Below are positions 1-5,529 of a DNA stretch of 7,898 bases, piece by piece. How positions within the stretch are numbered: the first letter of the stretch is position 1; every line of letters begins with the position of its first letter. The stretch is from Autumnicola edwardsiae (GTDB lineage Bacteria > Bacteroidota > Bacteroidia > Flavobacteriales > Flavobacteriaceae), in assembly GCF_031846505.1 (NCBI RefSeq), contig NZ_JAVRHP010000121.1:1-7898 (forward strand), given 5' to 3'. The notes beneath the pieces are model-generated. The model was not told where the DNA came from. It saw only the letters and a program-made list of their open reading frames with translations, and ran no database searches. Both the position numbers and the translations under genes were made by a program.

Positions 1-17
1 CGTCCCATATAAAAACT

Positions 18-71
18 GTGCGCGGGCGAGCGTGATTTTCCGAAGGAAAATCAGGCGCAACAAGTACGCAC
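18..71. repeat. Three-tier hairpin
   Basis: The core is a perfect 9-bp stem, TGATTTTCC (33-41) and GGAAAATCA (45-53), around a 3-base GAA loop. Outside it GCG (30-32) can pair with CGC (56-58), and GTGCG (18-22) with CGCAC (67-71), with unpaired bases between the tiers. A related short hairpin core, TTCCGAAGGAA, recurs at about 2118-2128. Role unknown: it could be the end of a transcription unit left of the window or part of the recombination-site region. Confidence 0.5.
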
Positions 72-150
72 GGAATTTCGAATTGAGACAGGCTTTAGCA
101 TTGTTTTTATATTTTGTTGTAAGGCGTCTTTTTTATTATCCGCGAGCCAA

Positions 151-226
151 AACATCCAAATTTACCGAAAAAAAGCGCCACTTGCGGCTGAGTGATGATT
201 CTAAAGGGTAGCTTTTTTTCCTTCCC
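151..226 (+). repeat. Structured direct repeat, copy 1
   Basis: A 76-base unit that closely matches 362-436. It contains a perfect 10-bp inverted repeat, GAAAAAAAGC (167-176) and GCTTTTTTTC (211-220), around a 34-base loop. Inside, CC (178-179) can pair with GG (207-208), and CACT (179-182) with AGTG (191-194), as alternatives. An AATTTACCGA box precedes the stem and an AAATTTGCCGATT box follows at 255-267. The A and T tracts are both 7 long here, but both 6 long in copy 2. Possible recombination site, mobile hairpin repeat or bidirectional terminator. Confidence 0.75.
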
Positions 227-291
227 CCAGAAAATTGCAAATGCGGAAAAGCCAAAATTTGCCGATTTTATTCCGTCGCAAAGAGGTCTCA

Positions 292-311
292 AAAATGCCA
301 ATTATCGACCT
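292..311 (+). repeat. 20-base boundary motif, copy 1
   Basis: AAAATGCCAATTATCGACCT differs from the copy at 2068-2087 at two of 20 positions. It lies between the two structured repeats, on the 3' side of the recombinase gene. With the copy at 2068 it brackets the recombinase and its upstream inverted repeat. Confidence 0.6.
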
Positions 312-318
312 TTATTTA

Positions 319-335
319 GCTGATTGGCAATCAGC
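319..335. repeat. 17-bp palindrome between the repeats
   Basis: GCTGATTG (319-326) and CAATCAGC (328-335) are perfect 8-bp arms around a single central G. It lies 8 bases to the right of the 20-base motif at 292-311 and between the two structured repeats. Such compact symmetry suits a dimeric protein-binding site better than an RNA hairpin. No binding protein can be named. Confidence 0.45.
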
Positions 336-361
336 CAAAAGTCCGCTTATTCACAAACTAT

Positions 362-436
362 AACATCCCAATTTACCGAAAAAAGCGCCACTTGCGTTTG
401 AGTGAGGATTCTAACCGGTAGCTTTTTTCTCTTCCC
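362..436 (+). repeat. Structured direct repeat, copy 2
   Basis: Second copy of the unit at 151-226, offset by 211 bases. The stem is a perfect 9-bp GAAAAAAGC (378-386) and GCTTTTTTC (421-429). The loop (387-420) is again exactly 34 bases and matches copy 1 at 29 of 34 positions. Inner CACT (389-392) and AGTG (401-404) are kept. The follow-on AAATTTGCCGATT box is at 463-475, 27 bases after the unit, against 29 in copy 1. The next gene to the right is the recombinase, whose 3' end faces this repeat. Confidence 0.75.
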
Positions 437-510
437 GGAGTAATCCCATTAATGATAAACTGAAATTTGCCGATTGCGTTCTGAATTTTGATGACTTACA
501 ACGTCTCGAC

Positions 511-528
511 AAATGCACTAGTGCATTT
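511..528. repeat. Perfect 18-bp palindrome beyond the recombinase 3' end
   Basis: AAATGCACTAGTGCATTT is perfectly self-complementary with no spacer. It lies 49 bases past the stop of the minus-strand recombinase. A T-rich run (TTTTATTA) follows on the plus strand, not in the recombinase's direction, so it fits poorly as that gene's terminator. It could be a dimer-binding operator or part of a recombination site. Confidence 0.55.
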
Positions 529-576
529 TATTATGTAGTAAAAAGGAATGGTACATTTATATCTACTTTGTCTTTA

Positions 577-1569
577 CTAATCTAAAGGGTTTTTTATTGT
601 GAAAAAAATATTTGTCGCCACATGTGTATAAATTTCTGTGGTTTTGGTGCTTTTATGCCCCAAAAGCACCTGGATATATCTTAAGTCTGTACCGCTCTCC
701 AGCAAATGTGTAGCAAAAGAGTGTCGCAACATATGTGGCGTTACCCGTTTCTTTATTCCGGCGCTTCGGGCTGCTTCCTTTACTATTTTGGCTATACTTT
801 CAGCAGAATATTGATTCCCCATCGGGCCTTCAAATAAAAAACGTTTTGGCCGCCATTGCAGGTAATAAGCCCGTAGGTCTTTTAAAAGTTTTTCAGAAAG
901 AATGCTGTACCTGTCTCTATTCCCTTTACCAGATCTTACTTTCACCACCATTCGCTTCCCATCGATATCATCCAGTTTTAAACATAGTACCTCATTCCTT
1001 CTCAAACCGGCAGAATATAGTAAACTTACAATACATCGATGTTTAATATTCCGCGTACTGTTTATAATAGAAAGCACTTCTTCTTTGGCCAAAACCTCCG
1101 GCAACTTTTCCTCCCTCCTGGGCCTTTCTATGGCGTAAAACCTATTGGGCATTTCCATTACTACTTCATAATAGAATTTAATAGCGTTAATTGCCTGATT
1201 AAAATAGGAATGGGATTTTTTCTCCTGTACAAGTTTCTGAAGATAAGCTCTTACATCGTTCTCGTCAAGATCAAGTAATTCCCGTTCTTTAAAAAAATTC
1301 AAAAAAGCTTCAAAGCAGGAAACATAGGTTCTTACAGTATTATTTGCATAATGCTTAAGTTCCAGTTTGGCAAGATAAGCTTCGGGACAGGTTTTTAAAC
1401 CTTCAGATTTCTCCCTGTTTCTAAACCATTGGACATCAAAAGAATCGTTTTCCCTTCCAAAATCGCTTTTCGGGAAAAAGTAATTGGAATTAATCCATGC
1501 AAAATTATCCTGATAGTGGATTTCATGTATGTTTTGTTCATTTTTTCCATTGATGAAAAAACGAACCAA
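577..1569 (-). CDS. Tyrosine recombinase (XerC/D-like integrase), N-terminus probably shortened
   Basis: A DNA strand-exchange enzyme of the tyrosine recombinase family. Residues about 62-145 form the SAM-like core-binding domain (CPEAYLAKLELKHY onward), and about 155-325 the catalytic domain. All catalytic positions are visible: R190 (AGLRR), K215 (GKGNRDR), H279 and R282 (HMLRH), H305 (LGHKSTKT) and nucleophile Y314 (IYTH). The body and the ending TIKNPLD match a very common Bacteroidota integrase family. As I recall that family, members usually run about 30-60 residues longer at the N-terminus. This frame opens only after a TAG at 1576-1578, its first possible start is TTG, and the first ATG comes near residue 138. 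So the gene may be 5'-truncated, or may use TTG. It lacks the extra patch typical of integron IntI. Repeats lie on both sides. The recombinase call is firm; activity is uncertain. Confidence 0.88.
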   Translation of the reverse strand: MVRFFINGKNEQNIHEIHYQDNFAWINSNYFFPKSDFGRENDSFDVQWFRNREKSEGLKTCPEAYLAKLELKHYANNTVRTYVSCFEAFLNFFKERELLDLDENDVRAYLQKLVQEKKSHSYFNQAINAIKFYYEVVMEMPNRFYAIERPRREEKLPEVLAKEEVLSIINSTRNIKHRCIVSLLYSAGLRRNEVLCLKLDDIDGKRMVVKVRSGKGNRDRYSILSEKLLKDLRAYYLQWRPKRFLFEGPMGNQYSAESIAKIVKEAARSAGIKKRVTPHMLRHSFATHLLESGTDLRYIQVLLGHKSTKTTEIYTHVATNIFFTIKNPLD

Positions 1570-1584
1570 AAAAATCTAGGCTTA

Positions 1585-1727
1585 CGAAATTTTATCAAAA
1601 TTTATCGTTCCGCTCCTAAATTTTAGGAACTCGCAACAAAATATTTTATAAGAAACAGAAATCTGTTTTGCTCAAACAGCCTAAAATTTTACGGAGCGTT
1701 CACTTCAAATTATACGATAAAATTTCG
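1585..1727. repeat. Nested imperfect inverted repeat upstream of the recombinase
   Basis: The outer arms are an exact 12-base inverted pair, CGAAATTTTATC (1585-1596) and GATAAAATTTCG (1716-1727). The inner arms are GCTCCTAAATTTTAGG (1612-1627) and CCTAAAATTTTACGGAGC (1680-1697), complementary apart from two single-base gaps. The sequence between inner and outer arms is also loosely complementary. The 52-base centre (1628-1679) holds a further palindrome, AAACAGA-AA-TCTGTTT (1653-1668). It abuts the recombinase's irregular 5' end. It could be a small palindromic mobile element, a paired recombination site, or an operator and leader structure. Confidence 0.6.
1614..1628. repeat. 15-bp palindrome TCCTAAA-T-TTTAGGA
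   Basis: Perfect 7-bp arms (1614-1620 and 1622-1628) around one base, inside the left arm of the larger inverted repeat. It lies about 45 bases upstream of the recombinase start, where a repressor or the recombinase itself could bind. No consensus for a known regulator is recognised. Confidence 0.4.
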
Positions 1728-1870
1728 ATAGGCCGGGAAAAGAAAATGCGTCAAAAAACAGCAAAGGAAATGTTTATTTATTTGTTTATGAATACGGCTT
1801 TCTTTCCAGGCTTGAAAACGGACGCAAAAAGTACATATTGGTTACCTGGCAGGACTATATGGAAAAATAA
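1721..1870 (+). pseudogene. Possible fragment of an unidentified gene
   Basis: A plus-strand frame is open for 49 codons between TAA at 1718-1720 and TAA at 1868-1870. It reads like real protein near its end (VYLFVYEYGFLSRL, then KKYILVTWQDYMEK), but has no ATG except near its last residues. Another frame has an ATG at 1746 and runs to 1883, but its product looks less protein-like. I do not recognise the family. A short minus-strand frame (1855-1962), also without a start, converges on it. These may be remains of genes broken when the surrounding DNA was rearranged. The evidence is only the look of the translation. Confidence 0.2.
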
Positions 1871-1974
1871 TCCATATTTTTGATCATGAATTTCCGTAAT
1901 TCCGGTACTCCTCCGGTTGCTGAGTCCCATTCAAAAAATTCAGCAGATGCCGCTAATACATGTTAAAAAATAAG

Positions 1975-1999
1975 AGAATTTCTTCTTTTACGAAATTCT
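1975..1999. repeat. Hairpin with 8-bp perfect arms
   Basis: AGAATTTC (1975-1982) and GAAATTCT (1992-1999) enclose a 9-base loop. The stem is AT-rich and no long T run follows on either strand, so a terminator role is weak. It lies between the remnant region and the 17-base repeat. Confidence 0.35.
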
Positions 2000-2045
2000 T
2001 CAGGAGACTTCTGAAAATTTTATCAACTTGCTTCTTTGGCTAGAT

Positions 2046-2062
2046 CAGGTTTTTAAACCTTC
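2046..2062 (-). repeat. 17-base duplicate of a recombinase-gene segment
   Basis: CAGGTTTTTAAACCTTC is identical to 1388-1404, where on the minus strand it encodes EGLKT of the recombinase. Similarity continues weakly on both sides: a TCTGA(G)GAAGG approach, and an ATCT-GCCAAA stretch if about 9 bases are missing. In the same minus frame a stop follows immediately. It may be a relic of a second recombinase copy, or a chance match helped by its palindromic core AGGTTT-TT-AAACCT. Confidence 0.35.
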
Positions 2063-2067
2063 CTCAG

Positions 2068-2087
2068 AATTTGCCAATTATCGACCT
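2068..2087 (+). repeat. 20-base boundary motif, copy 2
   Basis: AATTTGCCAATTATCGACCT lies between the recombinase segment and the carbohydrate-binding protein gene. It matches the copy at 292 at 18 of 20 positions and the copy at 5530 at 18 of 20, in the same orientation. It starts 6 bases after the 17-base recombinase-gene duplicate. Confidence 0.6.
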
Positions 2088-2171
2088 TCTGTTTCAGCGT
2101 TGTCAACAATCTTCTTCTTCCGAAGGAAAAATCACAACTTTGATAAGAATTATAAAAATTTCAAACTGAAA

Positions 2172-2193
2172 CCGGCTAAAGCTTTTTGGCCAG
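2172..2193 (-). terminator. Weak possible terminator of the carbohydrate-binding gene
   Basis: On the minus strand CTGGC and GCCGG can pair (one G-U) around an AT-rich loop that contains the palindrome AAAGCTTT. It starts 5 bases after the gene's stop and is followed by TTTCAGTTTGAAATTTTT rather than a clean T run. Weak evidence. Confidence 0.25.
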
Positions 2194-2197
2194 CTTT

Positions 2198-3412
2198 TTA
2201 TTTTCCTTCAGTATTAAAATATAATTTAGGTGTCATTTCGGCTGCCCGTTCTTTATTTTCAGAAGCATAAAAAGAAACATCAATAGCTCCTAAAGGCCTG
2301 ATAAGTAATCCTTTTGTAGTCCCATCGAGCATACGCTGCATTACAGGTTGTGAAATGGTAATAAAATTTTTGGTGCCGGGCGTTTTATCCACTTCAATAT
2401 CATATATCATTTGCGTATTAAAAACCTCCTGATACGTTTTCCCCTGCATAAAACTGTTATAAGTAACCTCTTGCTGGTCCCAGGACACCTCACCTGCCCA
2501 AATCTCGATTATCCTTACCCGCGGAAATTCCTCTCCTAGTTGATCTCCATAAACTTCAATATAATTTCCTCCTGTGGTGACAGATTGGGTGGTGATTTCA
2601 AGTAACCCGGCTCCTTTGGCTTTAGAACCTTTGGCCGATCCTAAGTCCCAGCGCAAAATAGCCCATTGCTTGCCATTTACAGTAAGAACCCGGGATGGAC
2701 CTTCTTTCTCCCAAACCTGCCAATTGTTAAGATTTAGGTCAGGGTATTCCAGATTGATCAGGGCATCTTGTGTAACTTCTATTTTATTGGAAAAGCTGCT
2801 GAGCGCGGGAATTGGTGGATGGTAAGGAATCTGAATTCCTTTATCTGGGCCGGCATTTTTAGTGTTAATAATATCTGCCTTAATATAGTCCATATCCACC
2901 TCGTACTTCTCCCGGCCAAAATCTGTAACGTCAAACTGAATGTACAGCGAATCTCCCGGGACAGCATCCAAATCTTTTGTGGTCATACTTATTACATGCC
3001 AGTCTTCATCCTGCAATTCAAACTCCATTAAATCATGATGGTATTCGGTTGTTCTTTGGGTGTTAACCATTATATTCACCCGCTTAGGTGGATTTTTAAT
3101 GCGTACCCGTGCTTCCACCCGCAATTCGGTATCAGGTCCTTTTAATTTTTTCAGGTTTAAATAAGGAGCAACATTCCGTTTGGTGATCGCGTACCAAACA
3201 TTATTTTGATCTTTAGTGGCATCTATATAGAGTGTGGCCATACCCTCTTTCTCCTGTACAAAATCCATCTCTGTATTTCCATCTCCAGTAAAATAAAGCC
3301 AATCTTCAATTGCGCCTTTATCAAAATTATCAATAAACTGGGCCTTGCAAAGACCAGAAAAGAGGAATAACACACTAAGAACAGGAACGATTTTTTTCTG
3401 AAACATCTGCAT
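2198..3412 (-). CDS. Secreted carbohydrate-binding protein with DNRLRE/CBM96-like C-terminus
   Basis: A 404-residue exported protein. Residues 1-24 form a signal peptide with a hydrophobic stretch (VLSVLFLFSG) and likely cleavage at CKA-Q25. C22 is not in a proper lipobox, so a lipoprotein is unlikely. Residues about 26-180 are beta-rich and aromatic, like a galactose-binding or CBM-type fold. Residues about 205-400 resemble the DNRLRE/CBM96 family: WAILRWDL (250-257), an alternating strand pattern, VTYNSF (316-321), then GLLIRPLG and FYASENKE before MTPKLYF. Such modules bind polysaccharides. No catalytic domain is recognised, though one cannot be excluded in the N-terminal half. It is divergent from the glycoside hydrolase across 159 bases, so the two probably serve the same glycan. 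M3 is an alternative start. Confidence 0.8.
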   Translation of the reverse strand: MQMFQKKIVPVLSVLFLFSGLCKAQFIDNFDKGAIEDWLYFTGDGNTEMDFVQEKEGMATLYIDATKDQNNVWYAITKRNVAPYLNLKKLKGPDTELRVEARVRIKNPPKRVNIMVNTQRTTEYHHDLMEFELQDEDWHVISMTTKDLDAVPGDSLYIQFDVTDFGREKYEVDMDYIKADIINTKNAGPDKGIQIPYHPPIPALSSFSNKIEVTQDALINLEYPDLNLNNWQVWEKEGPSRVLTVNGKQWAILRWDLGSAKGSKAKGAGLLEITTQSVTTGGNYIEVYGDQLGEEFPRVRIIEIWAGEVSWDQQEVTYNSFMQGKTYQEVFNTQMIYDIEVDKTPGTKNFITISQPVMQRMLDGTTKGLLIRPLGAIDVSFYASENKERAAEMTPKLYFNTEGK

Positions 3413-3571
3413 AATAATTTAAGGTGGACATAAAACTAAATTATTATTTACACTTTTATGGGGCCAGAAGGCTAAATTATGAGCAGCATATAGAAAAAGC
3501 TGTTACTAATTTCCTATAATTTCAATTATACAATATATTTATGGGCACCTAAACCGGTAATCTTTTATTCC
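3413..3571. promoter_or_regulatory. Divergent intergenic region of the CAZyme pair
   Basis: 159 AT-rich bases between two divergent starts must carry both promoters. Near matches to the Bacteroidota -7 element TAnnTTTG are TAATTTAG on the minus strand (about 3432-3439) and TATATTTA on the plus strand (about 3534-3541). Neither has a clear TTTG partner at the right distance. CTAAATTAT occurs twice (near 3435 and 3472). No Shine-Dalgarno is seen before either start, as usual in this phylum. Confidence 0.3.
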
Positions 3572-4693
3572 ATGAACATCAAATCGTACCTCTTCCCCTT
3601 CTTTTGCCTCTTTTTCACAGGTATGGCAACTCATAATGCAGCTGCTTTTCAAACTTCTTCTGCTGAAGAAATCCATGTGTGGGAGATGCAGGAAATAACT
3701 TTTCAAGTCGAAAACACCTATGATAATTACTACACAGATGTTCGCGTATGGGTGGATTTAACGGGTCCTGATTTTTCCAAACGTGTTTACGGATTTTGGG
3801 ATGGTGAAAACATTTTTAAGGTAAGGCTCGTGGCAACAAAGCCCGGGGAATGGAAATGGAGCAGTGGTTCCAGCCCTCAAGATCCCGGAGTAAACCAACT
3901 ATCGGGCACATTCACTGCTGTGGAATGGACAGAACAGGAGAAAGAGGAAAACCCTAACCGCCGCGGATTTGTACGGGCCATGCCCAACGGTCACGCCCTG
4001 CAGTATGCAGACGGTACTCCATACTTTATGTTGGGCGACACCTGGCTTGCCGGCAGCACCTGGCGGCTGCCGTTTCGCAACGCCCCAACTTCGCAGGCTT
4101 ATCTTCCCGGCCCGGGCATAGGCTTTGAAGATGCTGTGAATTACCGTAAGAACCAGGGTTTTAATTCCGTAAGTATGATTGCAGCTTTTCCAAACTGGGA
4201 AGCCGATAGAAACCCCAGCACCTATGCCGATGAAAACGGAATTTTTGTACGCAACGCCTGGGAGAAATTTGGCTATGATGTTGCCAGTAATGAAGGAATA
4301 GATGCTTCTGGCGGAGAGAGTTATTGGGGGACCTTTACGGCCAAAAATATGCGGGACGAATATGGCAACCTTCCTTTCGCCATGTCTTCTGAACATAAGG
4401 GCGTTTCAGATTTTAATAATATCAATCCGGAGTATTTTCAGAGCCTTGACAAAAAAATGCAGTATATGTCGAAAGAAGGATTTGTGCCTTTGCTGGAAAC
4501 CATTCGCCGGGATGCAGGGCCTCCTGGAATGCCTATTTCAACTTTAATGAATCTTTTGCCCGCTATGTACAATACCTTATTTCCCGTTACGGGGCACAGA
4601 ACTTTTTGTTCAGCGGAATTCATCTGGACTGGATCCCCGAGGATTTCAGCCTTACAGCAGAGCAGTTTAACGAGGCCCTCACCTACCACTTAA
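3572..4693 (+). CDS. N-terminal part of the frameshifted glycoside hydrolase
   Basis: As the sequence stands, translation from ATG 3572 would give 373 residues. Residues 1-317 are genuine: signal peptide, DUF5060-like domain (IHVWEMQEITFQV, then the GEWKW strand), linker rich in E and N, and the first half of the DUF4038 barrel through ETIRRDAGPP. Residues 318-373 are out-of-frame and end at 4691-4693. Without the barrel's second half, including the conserved glutamate, this product should be inactive and probably unstable. The start has no Shine-Dalgarno but is followed by a good signal peptide, which supports it. Confidence 0.6.
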   Translation: MNIKSYLFPFFCLFFTGMATHNAAAFQTSSAEEIHVWEMQEITFQVENTYDNYYTDVRVWVDLTGPDFSKRVYGFWDGENIFKVRLVATKPGEWKWSSGSSPQDPGVNQLSGTFTAVEWTEQEKEENPNRRGFVRAMPNGHALQYADGTPYFMLGDTWLAGSTWRLPFRNAPTSQAYLPGPGIGFEDAVNYRKNQGFNSVSMIAAFPNWEADRNPSTYADENGIFVRNAWEKFGYDVASNEGIDASGGESYWGTFTAKNMRDEYGNLPFAMSSEHKGVSDFNNINPEYFQSLDKKMQYMSKEGFVPLLETIRRDAGPPGMPISTLMNLLPAMYNTLFPVTGHRTFCSAEFIWTGSPRISALQQSSLTRPSPTT

Positions 4694-5505
4694 ATACCCA
4701 TGGCCCGCCACCTTTCGGGCAGCTGCATACAAGCCTAATAGACCGCTCCACTTATACAACCTTTGGCCACGGGGAGGAAGTGCCCTGGCTGGATATGCAC
4801 AGCGTAGGGAACAAACCGAGGGACCACGGATTTTATGGGGCTATGGACACTTTATTTCATTTAGAACCTCCGTATCCTGCCATTAATTTTGAGCCTTATT
4901 ATACAGGCTGGGATCATGAAATCAATAAACCCGGTGGGGAAACTCCAATAGCCAATTCCGATAGAGACAATTATTTTGCACGCGCGCAAATGTATGGGTC
5001 CGTACTTTCGGGAGGTTTAGCAGGCCATGTGCATGGGACAGCGGCTTATGATATTACCACCACGGGAGAACCGGCCGGGGCCCGCCCTCATATCTGGGAA
5101 GCCTTAAAGTATGAATCCGGAAATCAAATGCAGCACCTAAAATCGTTTATGCTTTCTGAAGGTGCCCGTTACCAACAATTGCAACCCGGCCATCAACAGC
5201 TCCATCCGAATAAATCTGAAATTAGCCAGGTACGTGGTTTGGACGGTTGGTCACTAATGATGATGACTCCGGAAAAAGATTTCTCCTTGCTGTACTTGGA
5301 AAATAAAGCAGTACTGCCAGAAATTAGCGGACTAAAGAAGAATACCTCTTATACTTTTACATGGTTTAATCCCAGGAGCGGGGAATGGTTGGAGGCAACA
5401 GAACTTAAATCTGACCGAAAGGGAAATTTGAAGCTTCCCGGTTTTCCTGATGGTTCAAATCTATCGTCTAAGGACTGGGCAGCCAAAATACTGCAAAATG
5501 AGTAA
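4606..5505 (+). CDS. C-terminal part of the frameshifted glycoside hydrolase
   Basis: The first possible start here is TTG at 4606, but the homologous reading continues further upstream in the same frame, back to a tryptophan codon at 4525-4527 (WNAYFNFNESFARY). So 4606 is not a natural start; the frame is the tail of the upstream gene. It carries HLDWIPEDF, the conserved FGHGEE and MHSVGN segments, NFEPYYTGWDHE, SVLSGGLAGH, and a C-terminal beta domain (GLDGWSLMM, then TWFNPRSGEW) like PF12904. With no signal peptide and no upstream start, independent expression is unlikely. Confidence 0.55.
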   Translation: MFSGIHLDWIPEDFSLTAEQFNEALTYHLNTHGPPPFGQLHTSLIDRSTYTTFGHGEEVPWLDMHSVGNKPRDHGFYGAMDTLFHLEPPYPAINFEPYYTGWDHEINKPGGETPIANSDRDNYFARAQMYGSVLSGGLAGHVHGTAAYDITTTGEPAGARPHIWEALKYESGNQMQHLKSFMLSEGARYQQLQPGHQQLHPNKSEISQVRGLDGWSLMMMTPEKDFSLLYLENKAVLPEISGLKKNTSYTFTWFNPRSGEWLEATELKSDRKGNLKLPGFPDGSNLSSKDWAAKILQNE

Positions 5506-5529
5506 GGAAGCTATTTTAGAGAGCTGCAA

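Larger units (their letters stand above)
1..576. other. Gene-poor, palindrome-rich region downstream of the recombinase
   Basis: No convincing gene is visible. The DNA is AT-rich and unusually full of symmetric structure: a hairpin at 18-71, two structured direct repeats at 151-226 and 362-436, a 17-bp palindrome at 319-335 and an 18-bp palindrome at 511-528. One plus-strand frame is open from base 2 to a TAG at 206-208. Its last residues (KKRHLRLSDDS) resemble a translation of the second repeat (KKRHLRLSEDS, TAG at 416-418 region), so a protein end cannot be fully excluded. No start codon or recognisable domain supports it. Confidence 0.5.
1728..2197. other. Intergenic region with remnants and small repeats
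   Basis: No intact gene is seen between the recombinase's upstream inverted repeat and the next gene. It contains the possible fragment at 1721-1870, a hairpin with perfect 8-bp arms AGAATTTC (1975-1982) and GAAATTCT (1992-1999), a 17-base sequence shared with the recombinase gene (2046-2062), and one of the three 20-base motifs (2068-2087). The density of stops in all frames and the repeat content suggest old rearrangement. Confidence 0.4.
3572..5505 (+). pseudogene. Secreted apiosidase-like glycoside hydrolase (DUF5060-DUF4038), frameshifted
   Basis: The two overlapping frames are one gene. Its span is one base short of a whole number of codons, and restoring one base near 4522 gives a continuous 644-residue protein. 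Order: signal peptide (cleavage about AAA-F26), DUF5060-like beta domain (about 33-118), DUF4038 apiosidase-like TIM barrel (about 131-530, starting RGFVR then YFMLGDTWL), and a PF12904-type C-terminal beta domain (about 555-644). Conserved barrel motifs are HLDW (351-354) and NFEPYYTG, whose E441 is a candidate catalytic acid. Relatives include the GH140 apiosidase family acting on plant pectin, but DUF5060-containing members may have other substrates, so none is claimed. The break changes frame 2 to frame 1 within GGGCCTCCTGG. The rest is undamaged on both sides, so it is either a recent mutation or a sequencing error. Confidence 0.85.

Noticed and set aside
107..301. 64-residue minus-strand frame
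   Set aside because: It runs through the structured repeat and its residues simply mirror the A/T tracts; no domain, and copy 2 of the repeat does not keep the frame open.
151..436. CRISPR array
   Set aside because: Only two diverged 75-76 base units 211 bases apart, with no regular short spacers and no cas genes.
151..1569. Classical integron with attC sites
   Set aside because: The recombinase lacks the IntI-specific insertion, the repeats lack the GTTRRRY/RYYYAAC core boxes, and they lie beyond the gene's 3' end rather than at its promoter side.
3347..3362. Lipoprotein signal in the carbohydrate-binding protein
   Set aside because: The residues before C22 are S-G-L, not a lipobox; cleavage at CKA-Q fits signal peptidase I better.
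3899..4396. 165-residue minus-strand frame inside the glycoside hydrolase
   Set aside because: Shadow of the plus-strand gene; no domain and the plus frame carries all conserved motifs.
4510..4530. Programmed -1 ribosomal frameshift in the glycoside hydrolase
   Set aside because: GGGCCTC is not a proper XXXYYYZ slippery site, no clear downstream structure was found, and the family is normally one continuous frame.
3572..5505. Transposon-encoded frameshifted ORF pair
   Set aside because: The protein is a clear secreted DUF5060/DUF4038 enzyme, not a transposase, and no terminal inverted repeats flank it.
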